Shown in pieces: positions 4,927 through 12,158 of a stretch of DNA of 12,946 nucleotides. Origin of the DNA: Cryomorphaceae bacterium (GTDB taxonomy: Bacteria; Bacteroidota; Bacteroidia; Flavobacteriales; Schleiferiaceae); the NCBI GenBank assembly GCA_013205365.1, contig JABMNC010000128.1, forward strand, positions 1 through 12,946, in the 5' to 3' direction. How positions within the stretch are numbered: the stretch's first letter is position 1; every line of letters starts with the position of its first letter. The position numbers were made by a program, and so were the translations under genes. A model generated the notes under the pieces. It did not search any database, was not told the origin of the DNA, and worked only from the letters and a program-made list of their open reading frames with translations.

Positions 4927-7692
4927 CTAGCCCACTACATTGGCGATCCGTCCGGGTACTACAATGATTTTTTTGGGAGTCCGCCCCTCTAAAAAGTGCG
5001 CGGTTCGCTCGTGGGCAAGCACGGCAGACTCTACCTCCGCAGCGCTTGCAGACGACGGCATTTCGAGCTGAAAGCGCGTTTTGCCATTGAACTGCACCGG
5101 GTACAAAACGGTATCCTTCACCAAGTACTCTGGCAAAAGAATCGGGTAGGGGGCAAGAACCACGCTTCGCTGAGCGCCAAGTTCTGCCCACATGGCTTCG
5201 GCGCTGTGGGGCGCAAAGGGCTCGAGCAGCACCGCGAAGTCGAGCAGGGTAGATTCCGCAATTTCAGGCAATGCGCTCCAGGCGTTTACGGCAATCATCA
5301 TGGCGCTCACCGAGGTGTTGAACGACAGAGTCTCCACATCTCGCTGCAGCTTGTCAATGAGGTGATGAAGGATGCGGAGTTCCTCTGCGCTTGCCTTACC
5401 TCGCTGCCTCTTGGGCAGCATACGTGCGGACTTTTTAAGGAAGCTGATCACCCCAGACATGCCTTGGGTGTCCCAGGGCTTGCTTTGCTCAATGGGGCCT
5501 AAGAACATCTCAAAAAGGCGCACGGCGTCGGCGCCGTGCTGGTCGGCCAATGCGTCTGGATTGACCACATTGTACTTGGACTTCGACATTTTTTCAACCT
5601 CTCGCTCGACCCTAATGGGGCCTTGGGCCGGAATGAATTGGGTCTCGGCCCAGTCGGGCATCCATGCTTTCAATGCGTCTTGGTCTACTTCGTTACGCTC
5701 GTTGACCAGGCTCACGTCGACGTGCAGCTTTTGGGTGGAGTACCCTCCGGCCAACTCCGCGCTAACCACTGTTTTGCCGCCCTCAATGCGGTGAACAAAG
5801 GCGCTGATTCCCTGAATCATGCCCTGGTTTACCAAACGTTTAAAGGGCTCCTTAAAGCCAATATGCCCAAGATCATGAAGCGCATGGGTCCAGAATCGGC
5901 TGTACAAGAGGTGGCCGGTGGCGTGCTCGCTTCCGCCCACATAGAGGTCTACTTGACCCCAATAGTCCGCAGCGGCTCTGCCTACTAAGGCGCGGTCGTT
6001 GCGCGGATCCATGTAGCGCAAGAAGTACCAAGAGCTGCCGGCCCAGCCGGGCATGGTGGTGGTTTCTAAGGGCAAACCCTCGGCCGAAAACCAATGTTCC
6101 GCCCTTGCCAAGGGAGGTTGTCCGTCTGCAGTGGGCAGGTACTTGTCGACCGCCGGCAGTCTTAAGGGAAGTTCCGCGGCATCCAGTCCCTCGGGTACTC
6201 CGTCTCGATAGGCTATGGGAATGGGCTCACCCCAATAGCGCTGGCGACCAAAGACGGCATCGCGCAGCCGAAACTGCAGGGTTCTTGTGCCGAGTCCGCG
6301 CGATTGAAGTTCCTCTATGGCGCGATCGATGGCCTCGAGGGTAGAAAGTCCGTTTAAAAAGTCGGAGGCCATGGCCCGACCCGACTTGGCTTCAAAGGCC
6401 TCCTGCTGCACGTCGACCGGCTCGGTAGATGCGACCACTTGCACGATGGGCAAGCCCATAGCCTTGGCTAGGGCATGGTCGCGGCTGTCGTGGCCGGGGA
6501 CCGCCATTACCGCACCGGTTCCGTAGCCCAGAAGCACGTAGTCGCTGGTCCAAATCGGAATTGGTTCTCTGGTGAAGGGGTGCTCCACATAGCTTCCCGT
6601 GAACACGCCGCTGCAGCTCTTGGTGTCAGCTTGACGTTCGCGCTCGCTTCGCCGAGCCGCTCGCTCGCGGTATGCATCGACGTCGGCCTTTTGATCCATG
6701 CTCGTCCACTGAGAGAGCAAGGGATGCTCAGGGGCAATGACCATGAAGGTGGCCCCAAAAATGGTGTCGGGGCGGGTGGTGAATACCTCGAGTAGCCCCG
6801 CTTCGCCAAGACCACCAAGCACCTTGAACGCAATTCGGGCTCCCTGGCTTCGCCCGATCCAATGGCGCTGGGTTTCTTTGATGCTGTCGCTCCAGTTCAG
6901 GTCCTCGAGGCCGTCGAGCAGTCGCTGGGCAAAGGCACTGATGCGCATGGACCACTGCAGCATGGCCTTCTGCACTACGGGGTGTCCGCCGCGTTCGCTG
7001 AGCCCGTTGACTACCTCGTCGTTGGCCAGTACGGTACCCAGCTCAGGGCACCAATTCACTAGGGATTCGCTCCGGTATGCCAATCGAAAGTGCTGAAGTA
7101 GAGCTTCGCGCTCTGAAGGGTTCATTTGGGCCCATTCGGCGGCGCTGCACTCTGGTTTACCGTGGCATGCTGCCTCGAGTCCTTCGGTTCCGCGCGCAGA
7201 CAAGTGCTCCATGAGGGTCTCGATCCGCTCCGCGCGCGCGCTCCCCTTATTAAACCATGCATTAAACAACTCCAAAAACACCCACTGCGTCCAGCGGTAG
7301 TAGTCCGCGTCGCAGGTCTGCACCTCTCGGCTCCAATCAAAACCGAGCCCTAGGCGGTTCAGCTGCTCGCGGTAGCGCAAAATATTAGCCTCCGTCGTAG
7401 CGGCAGGATGCTGCCCTGTCTGAATGGCATACTGCTCAGCAGGCAGGCCAAAAGCATCAAAGCCCATGGGATGCAGCACATTAAAACCCTTGTGGCGCAT
7501 AAAACGACCCACAATATCAGAAGCAATGTAGCCCAGGGGATGCCCCACATGAAGGCCCGCCCCCGAGGGGTAGGGGAACATATCCAGCACATAAAAAGGC
7601 TCCCGGTCCGACGGAAAATCTGCACGGTATACCGCTAAATCGCGCCATAACTGCTGAGCGCGGGCATCCCATTCGGTTGGTCTGTATTCCAT
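4927..7692 (-). CDS. leuS: Leucine--tRNA ligase
   Basis: Class I aminoacyl-tRNA synthetase, 921 residues, charging tRNA-Leu in the cytoplasm. The start is ATG 7692-7690 (MEYRPTEWDARAQQLW); a TTG codon lies directly before it at 7695-7693 but falls in the gap behind the promoter box and is less likely. The HIGH motif is HVGH (48-51) and the KMSKS motif is intact (701-705). The CP1 editing domain shows TTRPDTIFGATF (305-316) and GTGAVMAVPGHDSRDHA (391-407), with the Asp that binds the amino group of mischarged amino acids in bacterial LeuRS. An extra segment at about 150-205 (ARAERIETLMEHLS…CSAAEWAQMNPSEREALL) before VNWCPELGTVLANDEV is of the type I recall from Bacteroidota LeuRS. The C-terminal anticodon-binding and LeuRS-specific domains are complete. 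It is single-gene, divergent from ftsX with only 47 bp between the start codons. A perfect TACTTTTG box ends 5 nt before the ATG. Confidence 0.98.
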   Translation of the reverse strand: MEYRPTEWDARAQQLWRDLAVYRADFPSDREPFYVLDMFPYPSGAGLHVGHPLGYIASDIVGRFMRHKGFNVLHPMGFDAFGLPAEQYAIQTGQHPAATTEANILRYREQLNRLGLGFDWSREVQTCDADYYRWTQWVFLELFNAWFNKGSARAERIETLMEHLSARGTEGLEAACHGKPECSAAEWAQMNPSEREALLQHFRLAYRSESLVNWCPELGTVLANDEVVNGLSERGGHPVVQKAMLQWSMRISAFAQRLLDGLEDLNWSDSIKETQRHWIGRSQGARIAFKVLGGLGEAGLLEVFTTRPDTIFGATFMVIAPEHPLLSQWTSMDQKADVDAYRERAARRSERERQADTKSCSGVFTGSYVEHPFTREPIPIWTSDYVLLGYGTGAVMAVPGHDSRDHALAKAMGLPIVQVVASTEPVDVQQEAFEAKSGRAMASDFLNGLSTLEAIDRAIEELQSRGLGTRTLQFRLRDAVFGRQRYWGEPIPIAYRDGVPEGLDAAELPLRLPAVDKYLPTADGQPPLARAEHWFSAEGLPLETTTMPGWAGSSWYFLRYMDPRNDRALVGRAAADYWGQVDLYVGGSEHATGHLLYSRFWTHALHDLGHIGFKEPFKRLVNQGMIQGISAFVHRIEGGKTVVSAELAGGYSTQKLHVDVSLVNERNEVDQDALKAWMPDWAETQFIPAQGPIRVEREVEKMSKSKYNVVNPDALADQHGADAVRLFEMFLGPIEQSKPWDTQGMSGVISFLKKSARMLPKRQRGKASAEELRILHHLIDKLQRDVETLSFNTSVSAMMIAVNAWSALPEIAESTLLDFAVLLEPFAPHSAEAMWAELGAQRSVVLAPYPILLPEYLVKDTVLYPVQFNGKTRFQLEMPSSASAAEVESAVLAHERTAHFLEGRTPKKIIVVPGRIANVVG

Positions 7693-7697
7693 CAATG

Positions 7698-7705
7698 CAA
7701 AAGTA
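7698..7705 (-). promoter_or_regulatory. leuS -7 promoter box (TACTTTTG)
   Basis: On the minus strand, TACTTTTG matches the Bacteroidota primary-sigma -7 consensus TAnnTTTG exactly. It is followed by CATTG and then the leuS ATG (7692). A start site about 5-7 nt after the box would fall on or next to the ATG, giving a leaderless or nearly leaderless mRNA. No TTG is found at the expected -33 distance, which lowers confidence. Confidence 0.6.
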
Positions 7706-7727
7706 GCCCCATGCCTCCGATTTCGCG

Positions 7728-7735
7728 TAGATTTG
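7728..7735 (+). promoter_or_regulatory. ftsX operon -7 promoter box (TAGATTTG)
   Basis: TAGATTTG is an exact TAnnTTTG match, followed by CGGC and the ftsX ATG at 7740. As with leuS, the expected transcription start falls at about the ATG. No TTG lies 17-23 nt upstream, so the -33 element is weak or absent. It is back-to-back with the leuS box, 22 bp apart. Confidence 0.6.
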
Positions 7736-7739
7736 CGGC

Positions 7740-8624
7740 ATGGCTAAAGCTCAAGGTGAAGAAGCCTTCAACAAGCGCCGACTGCGCTTTTCTCACGGCG
7801 GCGTGGTGCTCAGCATCGGCCTAGTACTCTTTTTAACCGGAATTATGGCCACTCTGGCCTACCAATCGCAGGTTTTAACCGACGATTTAAAAGAAAACTT
7901 CACGTTCACCCTCTTTCTAAAGCCCGGAACCTCGCAGGAACGAGCCGACGCATTCATCAAGGAATGGTCTGACGAGACCGAAATTCGCAGCCTAAAATTT
8001 GTCGGCAAAGACGAGGCAGCCCAGCAATTCCAAAAGGACCTCGGCGAAGACTTCGTCGATTTTTTGGGATTCAATCCGCTCAGCGACGCCATCGACATCA
8101 AGCTCAAGGCCGACTTTGTGAGCCCCGACCAGCTCGCCACCCTGCAGGAGCGCTTTGCAAAGTCCGCAATCGTCGACAACATGGCCTACGACCGAGACCT
8201 CGTGTCGGTAATTCACCAGAACGTCGGCAAAATCAATAAGGCAATGCTTGCAGCCGTGGTGCTCCTGCTTTTGGTAAGCCTTATGCTCATCAACAATGCC
8301 CTTCGACTGGCCATTTATGCACGGCGGTTTACCCTCAAAACCATGCAGTTGGTCGGCGCGACCAAAAGCTTCATTCACAAGCCCTTTCTGCGAGAGGGAA
8401 TTATTCTCGGTGCCCTTGGCGGACTGCTCGCAGCCCTGCTGCTCGCCCTCACCTTCTCCCTCATTGTTTCCCAGTGGCCTCGCCTGGCCCTTAGCCTTAC
8501 CTGGTCGCTTTGGATGGCATTGGCAGCAGCCCAAATTCTTATTGGAATCTCCCTGACTACGGCATCAACGGCATTGGCTGTTCGCCGCTACCTTGCCCTT
8601 AAAACCCACCAACTTTACGACTAA
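7740..8624 (+). CDS. ftsX: Cell division protein FtsX
   Basis: 294 residues. FtsX is the permease-like subunit of the FtsEX complex at the divisome, which in studied bacteria transmits ATP hydrolysis by FtsE to periplasmic peptidoglycan hydrolases. Four TM helices are seen, at about 21-41, 167-188, 219-243 and 257-281, with a large extracytoplasmic domain between TM1 and TM2 (about 42-166) containing FTFTLFLKPGTSQERADAF and KFVGKDEAAQQFQKDLGEDF, typical of bacterial FtsX. The cytoplasmic loop after TM2 carries RRFTLKTMQLVGATKSFIHKPFLREG, the conserved MacB/FtsX-type coupling segment. ATG 7740 is the only sensible start. No ftsE is adjacent, and as I recall the two genes are commonly unlinked in Bacteroidota. 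It heads a tight operon; DUF3098 begins on the very next base after its stop. Confidence 0.94.
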   Translation: MAKAQGEEAFNKRRLRFSHGGVVLSIGLVLFLTGIMATLAYQSQVLTDDLKENFTFTLFLKPGTSQERADAFIKEWSDETEIRSLKFVGKDEAAQQFQKDLGEDFVDFLGFNPLSDAIDIKLKADFVSPDQLATLQERFAKSAIVDNMAYDRDLVSVIHQNVGKINKAMLAAVVLLLLVSLMLINNALRLAIYARRFTLKTMQLVGATKSFIHKPFLREGIILGALGGLLAALLLALTFSLIVSQWPRLALSLTWSLWMALAAAQILIGISLTTASTALAVRRYLALKTHQLYD

Positions 8625-8852
8625 ATGAAGACTACATTCCTCTTTGAGCGCAAAAACTACGCAATCATGATAGCCGGTATTGTCTTGATTGTTTTGGGCT
8701 TAGCCCTAATGGCCGGAGGAGGTTCTGAGGACCCCAACGTCTACAACCCGGAGCTCTTTAGTGCGCGCCGCATCATCGTGGCCCCCTTTCTAATTGTACT
8801 CGGACTCTCCCTCGAGATCTGGGCCATCATGCACAAACCCAAGGCCCAGTAA
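8625..8852 (+). CDS. DUF3098 family small membrane protein
   Basis: 75 residues with two TM helices: about 12-31 (YAIMIAGIVLIVLGLALMAG) and about 49-67 (IIVAPFLIVLGLSLEIWAIM). Between them is a short loop, GGSEDPNVYNPELFSARR, probably extracytoplasmic. The order (short charged N-terminus, TM1, GG-SEDP…FS.RR, TM2) matches the DUF3098 family, which I know as a small Bacteroidota protein found between ftsX and uppP. The ATG abuts the ftsX TAA with zero spacing and uppP starts 3 bp after its stop, so translation is almost surely coupled. Function unknown. Position suggests a partner of FtsX or of undecaprenyl-phosphate recycling, but nothing in the sequence gives a catalytic clue. Confidence 0.88.
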   Translation: MKTTFLFERKNYAIMIAGIVLIVLGLALMAGGGSEDPNVYNPELFSARRIIVAPFLIVLGLSLEIWAIMHKPKAQ

Positions 8853-8855
8853 TCC

Positions 8856-9653
8856 ATGGATTGGCTAAGCGCAATCCTGCTCGGAATCCTTCAGGGCCTA
8901 ACGGAGTTCCTGCCGGTAAGTTCGTCGGGACACCTTGAGCTGGGCAAGGCCCTTTTGGGCATTGAAAGCTCGGGCGACGGCGGCCTGCTTTTTACCGTCA
9001 CGGTGCACGTTGCCACGGCGCTTGCCACCGTGGTAGTCTTCTATAAAGACATAGTGTCTGTGCTTCAAGGCATCATCAAGGGTCGAGAAGACGACCGCCA
9101 GTTTGCAGGCGCTATTCTGCTGTCGATGGTTCCAGCGGCATTTATTGGTCTGCTTTTTATGGACGCCATTGAATCGATTTTTGAAGACTCCACCCTGCTG
9201 GTAGGCAGCATGCTGGTCATTACGGGCCTGCTGCTGCTGCTGGCAGACAAGGCCAAGAAGACCCATAAAAAAGTTTCACTCTCTGACGCAGCGGCCATTG
9301 GAATTGCCCAGGCCATTGCCATTCTTCCCGGGATTTCGCGCAGCGGAGCCACCATCAGTACCGCAGTACTCTTGGGCATTGACCGCGAGCATGCCGCCCG
9401 TTTTTCGTTTTTGATGGTAGTGCCCCTAATCATGGGTAAGCTTCTGCTCGACGTGCTGAGCCTGACGGCAAACCCAGAGGCAGCGACTTCCTCGCTCACT
9501 CCGTTAATGCTCGGTTTTGTCGCCGCATTTGCAACGGGAATTTGGGCCTGCCGCGCGATGATTCAGCTCGTTAAAAGGGCAAAACTGAAGTACTTTGCAT
9601 ACTACTGCATGGTCGTCGGTGTCGGATCAAGCCTGTGGGTGATTCTGGCCTAG
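8856..9653 (+). CDS. uppP: Undecaprenyl-diphosphatase UppP (BacA family)
   Basis: 265 residues, integral membrane. It removes a phosphate from undecaprenyl diphosphate to regenerate the lipid carrier for peptidoglycan and other envelope glycans (EC 3.6.1.27); overexpression of the family gives bacitracin resistance. Both signature motifs are present: QGLTEFLPVSSSGHLEL (13-29, with E17 and H26) and PGISRSGATIS (158-168, with R162). About seven to eight hydrophobic segments follow the usual BacA pattern, and the length is typical. The start at ATG 8856 lies 3 bp after the DUF3098 stop. Its last 19 bp overlap the start of truB. A run of five CTG codons (9228-9242) encodes Leu in a TM helix. Confidence 0.96.
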   Translation: MDWLSAILLGILQGLTEFLPVSSSGHLELGKALLGIESSGDGGLLFTVTVHVATALATVVVFYKDIVSVLQGIIKGREDDRQFAGAILLSMVPAAFIGLLFMDAIESIFEDSTLLVGSMLVITGLLLLLADKAKKTHKKVSLSDAAAIGIAQAIAILPGISRSGATISTAVLLGIDREHAARFSFLMVVPLIMGKLLLDVLSLTANPEAATSSLTPLMLGFVAAFATGIWACRAMIQLVKRAKLKYFAYYCMVVGVGSSLWVILA

Positions 9654-10348
9654 GCGCTCTACCCGACCTAGAGGGGGCAAGGGCAGGTTTTTGGATTGCC
9701 GTCGACAAGCCCCTGGGCTGGACCTCCTTTGACGTGGTAGCCAAAGTGCGCAACGCGCTAAAACGACGCTACGGAACCCGCATCAAAATTGGTCACGCGG
9801 GCACCCTGGACCCTCTTGCTACCGGCATGCTCGTTCTGGCAGTAGGCCGCAAAACCAAAGACATTGAGTCGGTCATGGCGGGCCGCAAGGCCTACTTGGC
9901 CACCATCCGGCTTGGCTCGCAAACCGACAGCTACGATTCCGAAACCCCAGAGCATCCCAGCGAGGTTCCCGTTCCCGAGCTCAGTGCAGAGCTCGCAGCC
10001 CGACTTCAGGCTAAGTTTACCGGCCTTATAATGCAGGTTCCGCCCATTTACAGCGCCCTTAAGGTCGACGGCCAGCGCGCCTACAGCCTTGCACGCAGCG
10101 GCAAGGCCGTGCAGCTTGAAGCTCGCCCCGTGCAGATTGACTCTTTGGAGATTCGAAGCATTGACCATCAAACTTGGGAGGCTGTGGTGCGCTGCGGCAA
10201 GGGAACCTACATACGATCTCTGGCCCACGACCTCGGCCAGGAACTTGGATGCGGAGCCTACCTTAAATCCCTGCACCGCACCGAGGTGGCTCCCTTTGTA
10301 GCCATGGCCTCAATGGACGCGGTACTCGCTGAAATTCAGTCGTCGTAG
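9635..10348 (+). CDS. truB: tRNA pseudouridine(55) synthase TruB
   Basis: 237 residues; converts U55 of the T-loop of tRNAs to pseudouridine. The catalytic Asp is D59 in GHAGTLDPLATGML. Other family motifs are AVDKPLGWTSFDVV (22-35), VPPIYSALKVDGQRAY (135-150) and RCGKGTYIRSLAHDLG (186-201). The protein ends soon after the catalytic domain with no clear PUA domain, as in other short TruB proteins. The start is GTG 9635, the only usable start codon before the conserved region and 17 residues upstream of it. It overlaps the uppP end by 19 bp, which implies coupled translation within the ftsX operon. The 3' end overlaps the opposite-strand membrane gene by 13 bp. The start codon is the least certain part. 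Confidence 0.95.
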   Translation: MGDSGLGALPDLEGARAGFWIAVDKPLGWTSFDVVAKVRNALKRRYGTRIKIGHAGTLDPLATGMLVLAVGRKTKDIESVMAGRKAYLATIRLGSQTDSYDSETPEHPSEVPVPELSAELAARLQAKFTGLIMQVPPIYSALKVDGQRAYSLARSGKAVQLEARPVQIDSLEIRSIDHQTWEAVVRCGKGTYIRSLAHDLGQELGCGAYLKSLHRTEVAPFVAMASMDAVLAEIQSS

Positions 10349-11013
10349 CGCGAACTCCAGAGGTTTTCGCTAAAGTTTTTGGCTCGCGAAAATCCATAAA
10401 GCGCCGTCATGGCGGAGCTTGCAAAAAGCAGGTAGAAGAAGAAAATAATCCGCACCATGCCCGGTTGAGCGCCCAGAATGGCGTCTGGCACCGAGAGGGC
10501 GACCAAGGCACAAAGGCCAAAAATTGTTTGGAGCATCGCGGCAAAGGAGCGAAGCGGGTACATTACCATGCGGCGCATAAGGCTGACCTCGCCACCCCAT
10601 TTGTGCACCAAGTAGTAGTAGCCCCCGCCGAGCTGCAGCATAAGCATGGGGTCCTTGTCTTGGTAGGTCAGGCGAAACATGGAGGCTGGAGCAACAATTT
10701 TATAGCCGTTGAGCCTTTGGCCGGCTGCTCTGTCGAGCTGTTCCATCGCAGCGACGGCCTCGTAGGGAATTCGGTTGCTAAAGTGCTCGGCGTCCAAAAA
10801 CCGCAGACGGTAGTCGATGCAAAGCTTCCTGAGGCGATCCTCGTGCACGATTCGGTCGCTGCTCATTGCCTCCAAGGGGAGGCTTCCGGCCGGCTCAAAG
10901 GCTTGCTCAAGTTTGCTCCGTTGGTCCTGATCGCTTTGCAGCCACTGGTTCCATAATTCGCTGTCGGCGGCGCTGCGCTTGAGAAGTACGCGTTCTAAAT
11001 CTGTTCCCATCAT
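10336..11013 (-). CDS. Conserved protein of unknown function with two C-terminal TM helices
   Basis: 225 residues from ATG 11013 (a second ATG follows at once, giving MM). Residues 1-150 are soluble and charged: LERVLLKRSAADSELWNQWL, then HEDRLRKLCIDYRLRFLDAEHF, IPYEAVAAMEQLD, and GYKIVAPASMFRL followed by DKDPMLMLQLGGGYYYLVHKWG (119-140), which looks like the best-conserved core. Two hydrophobic helices follow at about 157-176 and 187-207, then a short charged tail. I recall similar proteins as unannotated Bacteroidota families, but know no function. The TGA stop lies inside the end of truB, a 13-bp tail-to-tail overlap. It is divergent from queA across 75 bp. A TATTTTG-like box (11031-11025) with TTG 23 nt upstream on the minus strand could be its promoter. 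Topology suggests a membrane-anchored cytoplasmic domain. Confidence 0.78.
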   Translation of the reverse strand: MMGTDLERVLLKRSAADSELWNQWLQSDQDQRSKLEQAFEPAGSLPLEAMSSDRIVHEDRLRKLCIDYRLRFLDAEHFSNRIPYEAVAAMEQLDRAAGQRLNGYKIVAPASMFRLTYQDKDPMLMLQLGGGYYYLVHKWGGEVSLMRRMVMYPLRSFAAMLQTIFGLCALVALSVPDAILGAQPGMVRIIFFFYLLFASSAMTALYGFSRAKNFSENLWSSRYDD

Positions 11014-11050
11014 GCATAGTTAACCAAAATAGTCTGCTCATGGTTCACAC

Positions 11051-11082
11051 TTGACAAGGCCTACTATAAAAGGGTACCTTTG
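11051..11082 (+). promoter_or_regulatory. queA promoter (TTG -33, TACCTTTG -7)
   Basis: TTGACAA at 11051-11057 supplies the -33 TTG, and TACCTTTG at 11075-11082 is an exact TAnnTTTG box. The spacer of 21 nt (11054-11074) is inside the range known for Bacteroidota primary-sigma promoters. The box ends 6 nt before ATG 11089 and 12 nt before ATG 11095, so the mRNA is leaderless or has a leader of only a few nucleotides. This is the clearest promoter in the window. Confidence 0.78.
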
Positions 11083-11088
11083 CGCCCT

Positions 11089-12144
11089 ATGAAAATGAAG
11101 CTCTCCCACTTTGGCTTTGAACTGCCCGAGTCGCACATCGCACAGCATCCCGTTGACTTTCGCGACGACGCTCGCCTAATGGTTGTTACCCGTGAAACGG
11201 GAACCATTGAGCATCACCACTTTAGGGATTTGGCCAATTTTTTTGAGCCCAGCGACCTCCTGGTTATCAACAACACCAAAGTATTCCCGGCAAGAATGTG
11301 GGGAAACAAAGAGAAGACCGGTGCTCTTATCGAAGTGTTCTTGCTGCGCGAACTCAATTCAGAGAGCCGCCTTTGGGACGTTCTGGTGGATCCCGCTCGC
11401 AAAATCCGCATCGGGAATAAGCTGTACTTCGGCGAGGACGACAGCCTTGTTGCCGAGGTAATCGACAATACGACTTCGCGCGGACGCACACTGCGCTTCC
11501 TGTTTGACGGGAGCTATGAGGAATTCCGCCTCAAGCTGAACCAAATGGGCGAGACCCCTTTGCCAAAGCACATAACCCGCCCTCTTGAGGCCGAAGACGA
11601 AGACCGATACCAGAGCATTTTTGCCAAGGTTGAGGGCGCCGTGGCTGCGCCGGTTGCCTCGCTGCACTTTAGCAAGAACCTGATGAAGAAGCTTGAAATT
11701 AAGGGCATCGACACGGTAGAAATGACCATGCACGTGGGCCTCGGAACCTTTCGTCAGGTAGAGGTAGAAGACCTGAGCAAGCACAAAATGGAGTCGGAGC
11801 AGTATTGGCTTTACCCCGAAACGGCCGAGCGGGTTAACCGGGCCAAGGGCGAGAAGCGTAGGGTCTGCGCGGTCGGAACCAGTGTAATTCGCTCTTTGGA
11901 GTCTGCCGGAATCACCGACAACCGAATTAAATCGGGCAACGGATGGACCTCAAAATTCATCTTCCCTCCCTACAAGTTTAGTGTGTCCAACAGCCTAATC
12001 ACCAATTTTCACGCACCCCAATCGACCATGCTTATGCTCACGGCTGCTTTTGCGAGCCACGAGCTTACCATGGAGGTTTACCATACTGCTATCAAAGAAA
12101 ACTACCGATTCTTGAGCTACGGCGATGCCGTTTTGTTCCTTTAA
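11089..12144 (+). CDS. queA: S-adenosylmethionine:tRNA ribosyltransferase-isomerase QueA
   Basis: 351 residues from ATG 11089 (MKMKLSHFGFELP), or 349 from ATG 11095. An in-frame TTG at 11080 overlaps the -7 box and cannot be the start. QueA transfers and isomerises the ribose of SAM onto 7-aminomethyl-7-deazaguanine in tRNA, giving epoxyqueuosine at position 34 of the GUN anticodons. Family motifs in order: FELPESHIAQHP, RDDARLMVV, LLVINNTKVFPARMWG, MTMHVGLGTFRQVEVED, HKMESEQYW, CAVGTSVIRSLES, FIFPPYKFSVSNSLITNFH and the C-terminal YRFLSYGDAVLFL. Length is normal. The gene stands alone on its strand, near but separate from truB, another tRNA-modification gene. No other queuosine gene is visible. 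Its end is 14 bp from the stop of the convergent secreted-protein gene with no clear terminator between. Confidence 0.96.
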   Translation: MKMKLSHFGFELPESHIAQHPVDFRDDARLMVVTRETGTIEHHHFRDLANFFEPSDLLVINNTKVFPARMWGNKEKTGALIEVFLLRELNSESRLWDVLVDPARKIRIGNKLYFGEDDSLVAEVIDNTTSRGRTLRFLFDGSYEEFRLKLNQMGETPLPKHITRPLEAEDEDRYQSIFAKVEGAVAAPVASLHFSKNLMKKLEIKGIDTVEMTMHVGLGTFRQVEVEDLSKHKMESEQYWLYPETAERVNRAKGEKRRVCAVGTSVIRSLESAGITDNRIKSGNGWTSKFIFPPYKFSVSNSLITNFHAPQSTMLMLTAAFASHELTMEVYHTAIKENYRFLSYGDAVLFL

Positions 12145-12158
12145 GGATCAAGGGAATT

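Noticed and set aside
5536..5988. 150-residue frame antisense to leuS, and similar ones along leuS
   Set aside because: All lie opposite well-conserved LeuS domains and show no family features.
7992..8534. 180-residue frame antisense to ftsX
   Set aside because: Shadow of FtsX coding sequence with no domain signal.
9228..9242. Five tandem CTG codons in uppP as a microsatellite of interest
   Set aside because: A short Leu run in a TM helix is common in membrane proteins and needs no further explanation.
10465..10956. 163-residue frame antisense to the unknown two-TM protein gene
   Set aside because: The minus-strand frame has coherent TM helices and a conserved-looking core; the plus-strand frame has neither and no promoter.
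12145..12158. Terminator between queA and the convergent secreted-protein gene
   Set aside because: The 14-bp gap and its flanks give no stable stem with a T run on either strand.
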